64,000 nucleotides of DNA from Rubrivirga marina (GCF_002283365.1 NZ_MQWD01000001.1:4608266-4672265); one strand, 5' to 3'. Positions 25,733-34,882 are shown, counted from the stretch's first letter. Numbers and translations: made by a program. The notes: a model not told the origin generated them from the sequence alone.

Positions 25733-28063
25733 ATGGGTCCCGATCCTTCGTTCCACCGCCGCGCCGCCGCGCTCTTCGCCGACGCCCTCGACCAGGCCGA
25801 CCCCGAGGCGTTCCTCGACGGAGCCTGCGACGACGACGCGCTTCGGGCCGAGGTCCGCGAGCTCCTCGACGCGCACGCGACGGCCGGCGACGCCCTCACG
25901 CCGCCCGAGGCGGGCGGGCTCGCCGACGCGCTCGTCGGTCGCGGGGTGGGGCCATGGCAGGTCGACGCGGTGCTCGGGGAGGGCGGAATGGGGGCCGTAT
26001 ACAGGGCCCATCGCGTCGACGGCGCGTACCGGCGCGAGGTGGCCCTCAAGATGCTCCAGCCGGGCGTGCCCGGCGCCGCCGTGCTCCGACGGTTCCTCGC
26101 CGAACGCGACGTGCTGGCCCGCCTCGAGCACCCCGGCATCGCGCGTCTCTATGACGCCGGCGTCGACGCCGAGGGGCGGCCCTTCTTGGCGATGGAGCTC
26201 GTCCCCGGCGCACAGATCACGGCGTGGGCCGAGACTGCGAGCGTGGAGGACCGGCTGGACGTGTTCGTCCAGGTCTGCGACGCCGTGGCGTTCGCGCACC
26301 AGAACCTCGTCGTCCACCGCGACCTCAAGCCGTCGAACCTCTTGGTGACGGAGGGGGGCGGGCGGCCGCGCGCCGTCGTCCTCGACTTCGGGATCGCCAA
26401 GCTCCTCGACGCGCCGGACGCCGAGACCACGCGGACGGGCGCCGGCCCGCTCACGCCGGCCTACGCCGCGCCCGAGCAGGTCCGCGGCGAGTCGGTCACG
26501 ACGGCGACCGACGTGTACGCGCTGGGCGTCGTGCTGTATGAGCTCCTGTCCGGCCGCCGACCGTACGACGTGACCGGCGCCAGCCCGACCGAGCTCGAAC
26601 GGACGCTCATGACGCAGCCCGCCCGGCCGAGCGCCGTCGTGGCCGAGCGCGCCCACGCCCGGCGGCTCCGCGGGGACCTCGACACCGTCGTCCTGAAGGC
26701 GATGGCGGCCGAGCCCGAGCGCCGCTACCCGACCGCCAGCGCCCTCGCCGACGACCTCCGGCGCCATCTCGCGGGCGAGCCCGTCGCCGCCCGCTTGCCG
26801 ACGACGCGGTACCGCGTGACCCGGTTCGTGCGGCGGCACCGCGTCGGGGTGGGCGTCGCCGCTGCGGCCGTGGCCTTGTTGGCCGTCGTCGTGGCGGCGT
26901 ACACGCTCCGGCTGCGGGCCGAGCGGGACCGCGCGGAGGCCCGGTTCGCGATCGCCCGAGAGGCGGCGCGGGCCATGATCTACGACGTCCACGACGCCGT
27001 GGCCGGGCTGCCGGGCGCCACGCCGGCCCGCGCCGTCCTCGTCGACCGCGCCCAGGCGTACCTCGACGAGCTCTCGGCCCAGGCCGCCGACGACCCCGCG
27101 CTGCGGATCGACCTCGCCGGGGCCTACCGCCGCGTCGGCGACGTCGAGGGGAGCCCCATCAGCAACAACCTCGGGCGGACGGCCGACGCGCGGGCGAGCT
27201 ACCTCCGGGGCCTCGGCCTCATCCGAGGACTCCCGCCGGACCTCCCCGACTCGCTCGCCGCCGCCGCCGCCTCGACCGAGGGCCAGCTCTGGAAGGGCCT
27301 CGGCGTCGTCGTCGCCCACACCGCGACGCCGGACTCGGCGCTCGCCCACCTCCGACGGGCGATCGACGCCTACGCCCGCGCCGTCCGCCTCGCCCCCGAC
27401 GACCTCGACCACCGCGTCGACCTCGCCGCCGGCCACGTCAACCTCGGTGACTACCTCGGCCACCCGTACTTCCCCAACGCCGAGCGGCCCGACGCGGCGC
27501 TCGTCCAGTATGCCCGGGCGCGGGCCCTCATCGAGTCGGTCCCCGAGCCCGAGCGCTCGCTCTACGCGCTCCGCATCGACGGGATTACCTACGAGCGTGA
27601 GGGGAACCTCCACCGCTCGCGCGGCGACCTCGACGCGGCCGTCGCCCCGCTCCGGCGCTCCAACGAGCTCCGCCAACTCATCGCGGCCCGGCCCGACGCC
27701 GACGCCGACGCGATCCGCGACGCCGGGATCGGGACCGAGGCGCTCGGACTCCTCGCCATCGAGCGCGGCCGGTTCGGCGAGGCTGAGCGGTCGCTCCTTG
27801 CGGCCCAGACCGTCTACCAGCGCCTCGCCGATGCCGACCCCAAGAGCGCCAACGCTCGCCAGACGTTGGCCTTCGGCCACCTCAACCTCGCGCGGCTCTA
27901 CGGGGACCCCGACGGGCCCGACCTCGGCCGCCCCGCCGAGGCCCGCCGCCACGCCGCCGAGGGCGCCCGGATCTTCCGCGCGCTCGCCGAGGCGGACCCG
28001 GACAACGACCGCCTCCAGTCGCTCGCCGACGACGCCGAGACGACCCGCGACCGGATCCGCTAG
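25733..28063 (+). CDS. Membrane Ser/Thr protein kinase with C-terminal helical repeats (kinase 2)
   Basis: The protein has 776 residues and is paralogous to the preceding kinase. Both start with the same helical segment (FHRRAAALFADALDQ here, LHRRAADLFADALDR there). The kinase domain has VLGEGGMGAVYRAHRVDGAY, VALKML, the complete catalytic loop HRDLKPSNLLV (about 195-205), DFGIAKLL and TPAYAAPEQVRGESVT. A membrane helix near 375-393 (AAAAVALLAVVVAAYTLRL) is followed by a periplasmic helical-repeat region (YLDELSAQAADDPALRIDLA; NLGDYLGHPYFP). I chose ATG 25733; an in-frame GTG at 25721 directly abuts the previous stop codon. The gene is in operon with the sigma factor and kinase 1. Confidence 0.9.
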   Translation: MGPDPSFHRRAAALFADALDQADPEAFLDGACDDDALRAEVRELLDAHATAGDALTPPEAGGLADALVGRGVGPWQVDAVLGEGGMGAVYRAHRVDGAYRREVALKMLQPGVPGAAVLRRFLAERDVLARLEHPGIARLYDAGVDAEGRPFLAMELVPGAQITAWAETASVEDRLDVFVQVCDAVAFAHQNLVVHRDLKPSNLLVTEGGGRPRAVVLDFGIAKLLDAPDAETTRTGAGPLTPAYAAPEQVRGESVTTATDVYALGVVLYELLSGRRPYDVTGASPTELERTLMTQPARPSAVVAERAHARRLRGDLDTVVLKAMAAEPERRYPTASALADDLRRHLAGEPVAARLPTTRYRVTRFVRRHRVGVGVAAAAVALLAVVVAAYTLRLRAERDRAEARFAIAREAARAMIYDVHDAVAGLPGATPARAVLVDRAQAYLDELSAQAADDPALRIDLAGAYRRVGDVEGSPISNNLGRTADARASYLRGLGLIRGLPPDLPDSLAAAAASTEGQLWKGLGVVVAHTATPDSALAHLRRAIDAYARAVRLAPDDLDHRVDLAAGHVNLGDYLGHPYFPNAERPDAALVQYARARALIESVPEPERSLYALRIDGITYEREGNLHRSRGDLDAAVAPLRRSNELRQLIAARPDADADAIRDAGIGTEALGLLAIERGRFGEAERSLLAAQTVYQRLADADPKSANARQTLAFGHLNLARLYGDPDGPDLGRPAEARRHAAEGARIFRALAEADPDNDRLQSLADDAETTRDRIR

Positions 28064-28123
28064 CCTGCCAGACGGACCCGCTGCGGGCCGGGCGGAGTAC
28101 GGCGGAGGCGTCCTCCCTCTGCC

Positions 28124-29398
28124 ATGCCCCTCCCCCTCCTCCTCTCCGCCCTCGTGCCCGGCGGCAGCGCCGCCGCCGGCAGCGGCTCCCTGACGCTGCT
28201 CGTCGTCTTCGTCGTGCTCGCCATCGGCGTCTCGTTCCTGTGCTCGGTGATGGAGGCCGTGCTCCTCAGCGTGACGCCGGCCTACGTCGGGGCGAAGGAG
28301 GAGACCGCGCCCGCCACGGCCGCTCGCCTCAAAGCGCTCAAGGCCGACATCGACAAGCCGCTCGCGGCCATCCTCACGCTCAACACCATCGCGCACACGG
28401 TGGGGGCGACGGGAGCGGGCGCGCAGGCCGCGGCCATCTGGGCCGACCAGAACGTGTGGATCGTCTCGGCGGTCACGCTCTTCTCGATCCTCCTCACGCT
28501 GGGCATCCTCGTCCTCAGCGAGATCATCCCGAAGACGATCGGGGCCGTCTACTGGCGCGGGCTGGCGCCGCTCGTGGCCCGGCTGCTCGGGCCGATCATC
28601 GCCGCTCTCCAAATCACGGGCCTCATCTGGCTGTCGAAGGCGATCGCGCGGCTCCTCTCGCGTGGCAAGAAGGAGAGCGCCGTGAGCCGCGCCGAACTCG
28701 CCGCCCTCGCCCAGATCGGGACCGAGGAGGGCGTGTTCGACGAGACCGAGGGCCGGATCCTCCGGAGCCTCTTCCGCTTCAACGAACTCAAAACGAAGGA
28801 CGTCATGACGCCCCGGACGGTCCTCGTGGCCTACCCCGAGCACACGCCGCTCCGCGAGATCGCCAACGACGGGCAGCCGTTCTCGAGGCTCCCGCTCTAC
28901 GAGGGCTCGCGCGACCACGTCACCGGCTTCGTCCTCCGCGACGACGTGCTGGCGGCCGTCGCCGACGGCCGCGGCGACGAGCCGGCCCGCGTCTGCGCCC
29001 GCGAGCTCCTCACGGTCCCCGACACGCTCCCGCTCCCCGACCTATTCGACCGGCTCCTCGAGCGACGGGAGCACATCGGCCTCGTCGTCGGGGAGTACGG
29101 CGGGACGGCCGGCGTGGTCACGGTCGAGGACGTCGTCGAAACCCTCCTCGGCACGGAGATCGTCGACGAGGTCGACGCCGAGCACGACATGCAGGCGGCC
29201 GCGCGACGCCAGTGGGAGGAGCGGGCCCGCCGCCTCGGGCTCGTCGAGGGCGACCCTGACGAGACGTTCGACGCCATCGACCAGGCCGCCCGAGAGCGGC
29301 AGGCCGCCGCACGCCACGGGATCACTGGCGGCGAACCGCCGACGATCACTCGTGACGACGCGTCCGGCGACGGGGCCGAGGCGGAGGAGACCGCCTAA
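28124..29398 (+). CDS. CNNM/DUF21 and CBS-domain membrane protein (CorC/HlyC-like)
   Basis: The protein has 424 residues. The N-terminal DUF21 part has four membrane segments, including TLLVVFVVLAIGVSFLCSVM with EAVLLSVTPAYV, LAAILTLNTIAHTVGATGAG and LLTLGILVLSEIIPKTIGAV. The paired CBS domains follow: ELKTKDVMTPRTVLVAYPEH, SRLPLYEGSRDHVTGFVLRD, and GLVVGEYGGTAGVVTVEDVV with ETLLGTEIVDEVDAEHD. Family members are implicated in Mg or other divalent-cation handling. There is no C-terminal CorC_HlyC domain, and instead an acidic tail. The final TAA overlaps by 3 nt the TAG of the minus-strand gene that follows. Confidence 0.9.
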   Translation: MPLPLLLSALVPGGSAAAGSGSLTLLVVFVVLAIGVSFLCSVMEAVLLSVTPAYVGAKEETAPATAARLKALKADIDKPLAAILTLNTIAHTVGATGAGAQAAAIWADQNVWIVSAVTLFSILLTLGILVLSEIIPKTIGAVYWRGLAPLVARLLGPIIAALQITGLIWLSKAIARLLSRGKKESAVSRAELAALAQIGTEEGVFDETEGRILRSLFRFNELKTKDVMTPRTVLVAYPEHTPLREIANDGQPFSRLPLYEGSRDHVTGFVLRDDVLAAVADGRGDEPARVCARELLTVPDTLPLPDLFDRLLERREHIGLVVGEYGGTAGVVTVEDVVETLLGTEIVDEVDAEHDMQAAARRQWEERARRLGLVEGDPDETFDAIDQAARERQAAARHGITGGEPPTITRDDASGDGAEAEETA

Positions 29399-29589
29399 CG
29401 GCGCGCGTCGGCGTCGTCCGTGCGCGGGCGGATCCGAAAACCGGGCGCCGACGAATCCGATGGGCGCGGCGACAGTGCCGCGGCGCGGCGGGCGGCCTCA
29501 GCCATCGCGGGGCGCCCCTGGGCCGCGAACCGCTCGGCGATCACGAGGAGCCGGTCGGCGGCGGACCGGTCGTCACGAGTGGTGGGCAT
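29395..29589 (-). CDS. Small helical protein of unknown function
   Basis: The protein has 64 residues from the ATG at 29589. A longer in-frame ATG at 29679 overlaps the stop of the upstream gene (ATGA), but the codons between 29590 and 29679 do not show the neighbours' bias, so the shorter form is preferred. One amphipathic helix is evident: RSAADRLLVIAERFAAQGRP followed by AMAEAARRAAALS. The tail is Arg/Pro-rich. No family is recognised. It is the downstream member of a two-gene minus-strand unit. Confidence 0.5.
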   Translation of the reverse strand: MPTTRDDRSAADRLLVIAERFAAQGRPAMAEAARRAAALSPRPSDSSAPGFRIRPRTDDADARR

Positions 29590-29675
29590 CGGGCGAGCGG
29601 AAGTGGAAACGGAAGGTGAGCCTTCGTCCCTCCCCGATGCATCCGCCATCCCCCCAGATCGTGGCGTCCCCCGAC

Positions 29676-29936
29676 TCATGTCACGCGGAGCTCACGCCAG
29701 CCGTGGTTGAGGTCGTTCCTCTTCACGTCGAGCAGGGCGAAGGCCCGCCACTGGAACGCGGCGTCGCGGCCCTCGATCGGCGGCGGCGCGCTCATCGGAA
29801 GGTGAACGACGGCCTCGTCGCGGAACCGGACATGCACGTTCAGGCGGAGCGCCTTGCCGCGTTCGCCGTCCTCAACGCCGTGCGGGGCGTCGGCCCAGGA
29901 ACCGGTGCGATTGCGGGTGAGGGTAGAGACGCCCAT
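29676..29936 (-). CDS. Small hypothetical protein
   Basis: The protein has 86 residues. Third-position GC and codon choice match real genes of this window, so it is probably coding. The sequence includes ALRLNVHVRFRDEAVVHLPM, FQWRAFALLDVKRNDLNHGW and RELRVT at the end, which look like short beta strands of a compact cytosolic domain. No signal peptide, membrane segment or known motif is visible. It sits between the end of the CBS protein gene and mpl, on the opposite strand to both. Confidence 0.6.
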   Translation of the reverse strand: MGVSTLTRNRTGSWADAPHGVEDGERGKALRLNVHVRFRDEAVVHLPMSAPPPIEGRDAAFQWRAFALLDVKRNDLNHGWRELRVT

Positions 29937-30072
29937 GGAAAGGACGGGGACGCAACGCGAGGAACGGCTAGGAAGCCGCCCCCCTGCCCTCCCCTACGCG
30001 GACGGCGAGCGTCCAGGGTCACGGGACCGCCACACGGGCGCCGGAGTAGCTTTCGAGCCCCGCCCCGCCCTC

Positions 30073-31569
30073 ATGCGCCGACTCGAAGATTTTTCCGACG
30101 CGGACCTCCGCGTGTTCGACCGCCCTCCGCTCCCGCTGCCGGACGCGATTCGCACCGTGTACCTCATCGGGATCTGCGGGAAGGGCATGGGCGCCCTCGC
30201 CGAGCTCCTCGCCGAGGCCGGCTATGACGTCCGCGGGAGCGACGAGGCGGCCTACCCGCCGATGTCGACGCGTCTCGCGGCGGCCGGCATCCCCGTCCTC
30301 GAGGGCTACGACCCGGCCCACCTCGACGGGCCCGCGGGGCCACCCGACCTCGTCGTCGTCGGCAACGCGTGCACGCCGACGCACCCGGAGGCCGCCGCGG
30401 CCCGCGAGCGCGGGCTGACGCAGGCGTCGCTTCCCGAGGCGCTCGCCCACCTCTTCCTGAGCCAGCGCCAGCCGGCCGTCGTCGCCGGCACGCACGGGAA
30501 GACGACGACGACCGGGATGCTCGTCCACGTCCTCCGCCATGCCCGGCTCGACCCCGGCTTCCTCGTCGGCGGCGTGATGGTCGGCGACGAGCGGACGGCC
30601 GGGCTCGGCGACGGGCCCGTGTTCGCGGTCGAGGGCGACGAGTACGACGCGGCCTACTTCGACAAGCGGCCCAAGATGATCCTCTACCGGCCGCACCGGG
30701 CGATCGTCACGAGCCTCGAGTTCGACCACGCCGACATCTACGCCGACTGGGCCGAGTACAAGCGGGCCTTCCACGCCTTCGCCGCGCTCCCGCCGCCGGA
30801 CGGCCTGCTCCTCCTCAACGGCGAGGACGCAGAGGTCCGCAAGCTGGCCAAGCGGACCTGGGCGCGCGTCCGGCTCTACGGCGAGGAGGGCGCCGAGGCC
30901 GACGGGGTCGCCTTCGACGTGGCGGCCCGAGACCTGACACCCGTCGAGGGCGGGCAGACGTTTACGCTCGTCGTCAAGGGCGAGGCGGTCGCCGACGTGC
31001 GGCTCCCGATGGGCGGGCGGTACAACGCGCTCAACGCGCTGGCGGTGGCCGGCGTCGCGCTCGACGCGGGCGCCACGCCCAAGCAGGTCGCCGACGGGCT
31101 CGGCACGTTCCGCGGGATGAAGCGCCGCCAGGAGGTCGCGGCGGACACCGGCGGCGTGCTCGTGGTCGACGACTTCGCGCATCACCCGACGGCCGTCGAG
31201 GCCACAATCCGAGGCGTCCGCGAGCGGTGGCCGGGGCGGCGCGTGGTCGCCGTGTTCGAGCCGCGGTCGAACTCCAGCCGCCGCGCGGCCTTCGAGGCGC
31301 CCTACGCCCGCGCCCTCGCGACGGCCGACGCGCTCTTCCTCTCGACCCCCCCGCTCCGCCACAACGACGACCCGAAGGACTTTCTGGATGCCGGAACCGT
31401 CGCCGAGGCCGTCCGCCAGTCAGGCACGCCCGCCTCGGCCTTCGCGTCGGCCGACGAGTTGCTGCCGAGGTTGCTGGACGAGTTGGGTGAGGGCGACCTC
31501 GCGCTTGTGATGTCGAACGGGTCGTTCGATGGGCTCGTCGCCAAGCTCGCGGACACGCTGGAGGGCTGA
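30073..31569 (+). CDS. mpl: UDP-N-acetylmuramate:L-Ala-gamma-D-Glu-meso-DAP ligase (murein peptide ligase)
   Basis: The protein has 498 residues. Mpl joins recycled murein tripeptide to UDP-MurNAc in the cytosol. The N-terminal Rossmann-like part (TVYLIGICGKGMGALAELLA) replaces the MurC GxGGxG pattern with GICGKGM, which is characteristic of Mpl. The ATP loop AGTHGKTTTTGMLVHVLRHA lies at about residues 138-157, followed by LDPGFLVGGV, FAVEGDEYDAAYFDKRPK, SLEFDHADIY and VDDFAHHPTAVEATIRGVRE. The start is ATG 30073, just before the nucleotide fold. A recycling role is supported by anmK at 39858-41027. Confidence 0.93.
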   Translation: MRRLEDFSDADLRVFDRPPLPLPDAIRTVYLIGICGKGMGALAELLAEAGYDVRGSDEAAYPPMSTRLAAAGIPVLEGYDPAHLDGPAGPPDLVVVGNACTPTHPEAAAARERGLTQASLPEALAHLFLSQRQPAVVAGTHGKTTTTGMLVHVLRHARLDPGFLVGGVMVGDERTAGLGDGPVFAVEGDEYDAAYFDKRPKMILYRPHRAIVTSLEFDHADIYADWAEYKRAFHAFAALPPPDGLLLLNGEDAEVRKLAKRTWARVRLYGEEGAEADGVAFDVAARDLTPVEGGQTFTLVVKGEAVADVRLPMGGRYNALNALAVAGVALDAGATPKQVADGLGTFRGMKRRQEVAADTGGVLVVDDFAHHPTAVEATIRGVRERWPGRRVVAVFEPRSNSSRRAAFEAPYARALATADALFLSTPPLRHNDDPKDFLDAGTVAEAVRQSGTPASAFASADELLPRLLDELGEGDLALVMSNGSFDGLVAKLADTLEG

Positions 31570-31615
31570 GGGGCGGATGGTCGCGCGCTCCGCTCCGACC
31601 GCCCATAGGGACACG

Positions 31616-32035
31616 ATGGGTCGGGTCCCTGCCGCGATCCTGCTCGGGGCCCTCCTCATCGGCTGCGAGGCGCCCCCGCCCGAGACCCCGCGCCTCGACG
31701 ACGAGGGCCCGCCAGACGTCGTGGGGACGTGGGCCGGCGAGGTCGAGGAGGACGGCCTCCGCTACAAGCTCCTCCTCACCATCGACCATCTCGAACAAGG
31801 CGCCGACGCCGGCAAGACGGCCTACACTGGCGGGCTCGACTGTACGGGGACGCTCACCTACGAAGGCGCCGACCGGCGCGTCCTCTCGTTCCGCGAGGAC
31901 CTCCACGGCTCGCCCAACTGCGCCGACGGCCGGATCGACGTCCGCCTCCGGAGCGACGGCCGGCTCGGCTGGACGTGGTACCGCTCTGATGCCGACCGCG
32001 TGCCCGACGCCCGAGCCACGCTCGACCGGGAATGA
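31616..32035 (+). CDS. Small lipoprotein, unknown function
   Basis: The protein has 139 residues. The signal MGRVPAAILLGALLIGC ends in the lipobox LIGC with Cys17. The mature part is acidic then beta-rich: PDVVGTWAGEVEEDGLRYKL, LLTIDHLEQGADAGKTAYTG, LDCTGTLTYEGADRRVLSFR, DLHGSPNCADGRIDVRLRSD, and GRLGWTWYRSDAD. Two further Cys (LDCTG and NCADG) may form a disulfide. It resembles small periplasmic GTW-type domains, but I recognise no named family. The stop overlaps the ATG of the next gene (ATGA), indicating an operon. Confidence 0.7.
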   Translation: MGRVPAAILLGALLIGCEAPPPETPRLDDEGPPDVVGTWAGEVEEDGLRYKLLLTIDHLEQGADAGKTAYTGGLDCTGTLTYEGADRRVLSFREDLHGSPNCADGRIDVRLRSDGRLGWTWYRSDADRVPDARATLDRE

Positions 32036-32844
32036 GCGGCTGGTCTCCCCCGACGCACGACGACCTCGGCCGTCCGGTCCCTCTCGGGGCCTCGCCGCGC
32101 CGGATCGTCTCGCTCGTCCCCAGCCAGACCGAGCTCCTGGCCGACCTCGGGCTCGACGCCGAGGTGGTCGGCCTGACGCGGTTCTGCGTCCACCCCGAGG
32201 GCTGGAACGAGAGAAAGCAGATCGTCGGCGGCACCAAGAACGTCCGGGTCGACCGCGTCCGCGAGCTGGCGCCGGACCTCGTGATCGCCAACAAGGAGGA
32301 GAACGTCCGCGAGCAGGTCGAGGCTCTCCAAGCCATCGCGCCGGTCTTCGTCACCGACGTGCCCGACGTGGACGGGGCGCTCCGGATGACCCGCTCGGTC
32401 GGCGGCCTCGTCGACCGCGCCGCCGAGGCCGACCGGCTGGCCGATGCCGTCGCCGCCGGCTTCGCCCGCCTCGGCGCCGAGGCGGAGGGAGCCGTCCCGC
32501 TCCGCGCGCTTTACCTCATCTGGCGGGACCCGTGGATGACGGTCGGCGACGACACGATCATCGCGGACGTCCTCCGCCGTGGGGGGGTCGAGAATGCCGC
32601 CGTGGGCCACCAGCGCTACCCGACGCTCAGCCCGGACCAGTTCGCCGCGCTCGCTCCCGACGTGGTGCTGCTGTCGTCGGAGCCGTACCCGTTCGGCCCG
32701 GCGCACGTCGCGGAGGTCCAGGCGCTGGCGCCCCGCGCGCAGGTCGAGTTGGTGGACGGCGAGCCGTTCTCGTGGTATGGCAGCCGGTTGCTCCGAGCCC
32801 CCGACGCGCTCGACGATCTCCGTCGGCGGCTGGCGGCGGGCTGA
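32032..32844 (+). CDS. BtuF/helical-backbone metal-receptor family protein (cobalamin-binding-like)
   Basis: The protein has 270 residues. It shows the substrate-binding-protein fold of Btu[81 protein letters not shown], and [20 protein letters not shown]. Unlike BtuF, it has no signal peptide; the mature-like sequence starts within about 20 residues of the ATG. A cytosolic role, or export by another gene's help, must be considered. The coding sequence contains a perfect copy of the dispersed palindrome at 32466-32485, read as RLGAEAEG. The ATG overlaps the preceding lipoprotein stop. Confidence 0.8.
   Translation: MSGWSPPTHDDLGRPVPLGASPRRIVSLVPSQTELLADLGLDAEVVGLTRFCVHPEGWNERKQIVGGTKNVRVDRVRELAPDLVIANKEENVREQVEALQAIAPVFVTDVPDVDGALRMTRSVGGLVDRAAEADRLADAVAAGFARLGAEAEGAVPLRALYLIWRDPWMTVGDDTIIADVLRRGGVENAAVGHQRYPTLSPDQFAALAPDVVLLSSEPYPFGPAHVAEVQALAPRAQVELVDGEPFSWYGSRLLRAPDALDDLRRRLAAG
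32466..32485. repeat. Dispersed palindrome, consensus copy, inside a coding region
   Basis: This perfect CCGCCTCGGCGCCGAGGCGG lies in the middle of the cobalamin-binding-like gene and encodes RLGAEA plus the first base of the next codon. It is the only copy located far from any gene end. Confidence 0.7.
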
Positions 32845-32920
32845 CAGGCGGTCGGCGCGCGATTCACGGAACGGCGCCGGGCGGCGGCGATCCAACCCGC
32901 GCTCATCTACCTCTCTCTTC

Positions 32921-33808
32921 ATGCCCTACACCGCCACCTCCGACCAGCCCGCCCACGCCTCCGGCACCTTCGACCTCGGCGACGGCCTCACCGTCCACCG
33001 CCTCGGGTTCGGCGCCATGCGGATCACGGGCAAGGGCATCTGGGGCGAGCCCGACAGCTACGACGAGTCGATCCGCGTCCTCGAGCGCGCCGTCGAGCTC
33101 GGCGTCGACCTCATCGACACGGCCGACAGCTACGGGCCGTTCGTCTCGGAGGACCTCATCGCCGACGCGCTCGCGCCCTACCCCGACGGCCTCGTCGTCG
33201 CCACGAAGGGCGGCCTCCTCCGGACCGGCCCCAACGAGTGGATCCCGGACGGCAAGCCGGCCTACCTCAAGCAGGCGGTCCAGATGTCGATGCGCCGGCT
33301 GAAGGTCGACACGATCGACCTGTACCAGCTCCACCGGATCGACGCCGACGTGGACCGCGACGAGCAGTTCGCCGTGCTCAAGGAGTTCCAGGACGAGGGC
33401 TGGGTCCGCCTCGTCGGGCTCAGTGAGGTCTCGGTCGACGAGATCAAGGCCGCGCAGGACGCCGGCCTCGAGGTCGCGACGGTCCAGAACGAGTACAACC
33501 TCGGCACCCGGAAGAGCGAGGACGTCCTCGACTTCTGCGAGGAGCAGGGCATCGGGTTCATCCCGTGGTTCCCGCTCAACGCCGGGAAGCTCTCCGACAG
33601 CGACCTTCTCGAGGACGCGTCCAACCAGCTCGGCGCGTCGCACAGCCAGGTCGCTCTCGCGTGGCTCCTCAAGCGCTCGCCGGTGATGCTCCCGATCCCC
33701 GGGACGTCGTCGGTCGAGCACCTCGAGGAGAACGTGGCCGCGGCCGAGATCGAGATGCCCGACGACGTGTTCGCGGCGCTCGACGAGGCCGCCCGCGAGG
33801 CGGCCTAG
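32921..33808 (+). CDS. Aldo/keto reductase
   Basis: The protein has 295 residues and is a cytosolic NADPH-dependent oxidoreductase of the (beta/alpha)8 AKR fold. Evidence includes [20 protein letters not shown], the catalytic Asp/Tyr region [20 protein letters not shown], the catalytic Lys in [12 protein letters not shown], the His in [15 protein letters not shown], and [14 protein letters not shown]. The NADPH-binding end is [20 protein letters not shown]. The sequence fits the AKR subfamily of general aldehyde/ketone reductases; the substrate is not predictable. The start is ATG 32921, preceded by CTCTCTCTTC and no purine-rich ribosome site. Confidence 0.93.
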   Translation: MPYTATSDQPAHASGTFDLGDGLTVHRLGFGAMRITGKGIWGEPDSYDESIRVLERAVELGVDLIDTADSYGPFVSEDLIADALAPYPDGLVVATKGGLLRTGPNEWIPDGKPAYLKQAVQMSMRRLKVDTIDLYQLHRIDADVDRDEQFAVLKEFQDEGWVRLVGLSEVSVDEIKAAQDAGLEVATVQNEYNLGTRKSEDVLDFCEEQGIGFIPWFPLNAGKLSDSDLLEDASNQLGASHSQVALAWLLKRSPVMLPIPGTSSVEHLEENVAAAEIEMPDDVFAALDEAAREAA

Positions 33809-33824
33809 GTCGGCGCTCTCCCGT

Positions 33825-33846
33825 CCCGCCTCGACGTCGAGGCGGG
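33825..33846. terminator. Dispersed palindrome with covarying centre
   Basis: The core is CCGCCTCGACGTCGAGGCGG, flanked by C and G to make a 22-nt perfect palindrome. Relative to consensus, G-to-A and C-to-T changes at paired positions keep it palindromic. It lies between convergent genes, 16 nt after the aldo/keto reductase stop. Confidence 0.65.
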
Positions 33847-33859
33847 CGGGGCCGGCGCG

Positions 33860-34768
33860 TTATCGGCGGGCCCGGTTCAGGAGGTGGGACAGGATGACGG
33901 CCCCCGCCGTGCCTCCGGCGACGAGCGTCGGCGTCCGGTCCGGCGCGGGCGGCGGGACGTCCACCACGCCGACCTCGTCGCCAAAAACGGCGGGCTCGGG
34001 CACGTAGCGGCCGCGCTCCGGCCGGTGCGAGCGGGCGGCGAACGCGACCAGCCGGTCGGCCGCGTCGCGGTCGATGGCCCGCCCGTGGCCCGCGGCGAGT
34101 GTGGTGGGCCGGAGGTCGGCGAGCCGCCGGACGCTCGCGTCCGTCGCGTCCCAATCGGACACGAACGGGACGGGCGAGCGTGAGACTTCCCGCGCGTTCG
34201 TCGCCACGCCGATCCACGAGTCGAGGTCGGCGGTCGCCACGGCGTCGCCGGCGAGGAGCGTCCGGTCGGCCTCGCGGAAGAGCGAGACGTGGCCCGGCGT
34301 GTGCCCGGGCGTGTGGACCCACCGCCAGTCGGGCAGGCCCGGGACCGCCCCGTCGGCAGGGAGCGCGCGGACGCGGCCACCGAAGGCGTAGCCGGCCGTC
34401 GGGAAGAACCGGGAGAGGAAGGCGATCGCACCGCCGGGCGTTGGGTCCTGCGGCGGGTAGTCCGAGCGGCCGGTGAGGAACGGGAGCTCGGCCTCATGGG
34501 CGAGGATCGGGACGCCCCAGTGGTCGGCCAGCACGGCAGCGTTGCCGGCGTGGTCGAAGTGGCCGTGCGTGAGGACGATGGCCTCCGGAGGCGTCGTCCC
34601 GTAGCGCGCCTCGGCCGCGCGCCGCACCCAGGTCGACGTAGTCGGCAGCCCCGTGTCGACGAGCACCCACGGCCCGCCCAGCGGCCCGACGAGGTAGGCG
34701 TTGACGAAAGCGACGGGGACGCGGACGACGTCGCGCGCGACGAGCGACGTTCCGATGGAGGTAGACAT
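33860..34768 (-). CDS. MBL-fold metallo-hydrolase
   Basis: The protein has 302 residues. The metal-binding motif HxHxDH is present as VLTHGHFDHAGNAAVLADHW. Further ligands are in WVHTPGHTPGHVSLF, LLAGDAVATAD and LAAGHGRAIDRDAADRLVAF. This is the glyoxalase II/beta-lactamase-like arrangement of cytosolic hydrolases; the substrate is unknown. The C-terminal region ends with a hydrophobic, Ala/Gly-rich stretch (LVAGGTAGAVILSHLL), a possible membrane contact, and a basic end (NRARR). It is convergent with the aldo/keto reductase gene. Confidence 0.9.
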   Translation of the reverse strand: MSTSIGTSLVARDVVRVPVAFVNAYLVGPLGGPWVLVDTGLPTTSTWVRRAAEARYGTTPPEAIVLTHGHFDHAGNAAVLADHWGVPILAHEAELPFLTGRSDYPPQDPTPGGAIAFLSRFFPTAGYAFGGRVRALPADGAVPGLPDWRWVHTPGHTPGHVSLFREADRTLLAGDAVATADLDSWIGVATNAREVSRSPVPFVSDWDATDASVRRLADLRPTTLAAGHGRAIDRDAADRLVAFAARSHRPERGRYVPEPAVFGDEVGVVDVPPPAPDRTPTLVAGGTAGAVILSHLLNRARR

Positions 34769-34862
34769 GGCGACGGGAGACGAGCCCTCCTCTTACCCGG
34801 TCCGTCCCGCGCGGTGCCCGTGTCGGACCGGCTCCCTCCCAGGGACCTCCCGCCGACCCCGC

Positions 34863-34882
34863 CCGCCTCGGCGCCGAGGCGG
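34863..34882 (-). terminator. Dispersed palindrome, consensus copy
   Basis: The perfect 20-nt consensus palindrome lies 25 nt downstream of the stop of the minus-strand lipoprotein gene (34908) and about 95 nt before the MBL hydrolase start. It probably terminates the lipoprotein transcript. Confidence 0.65.

Noticed and set aside
24770..28918. Minus-strand open frame of about 1382 codons opposite the kinase genes
   Set aside because: Antisense shadow; the kinase motifs on the plus strand are complete and uninterrupted.
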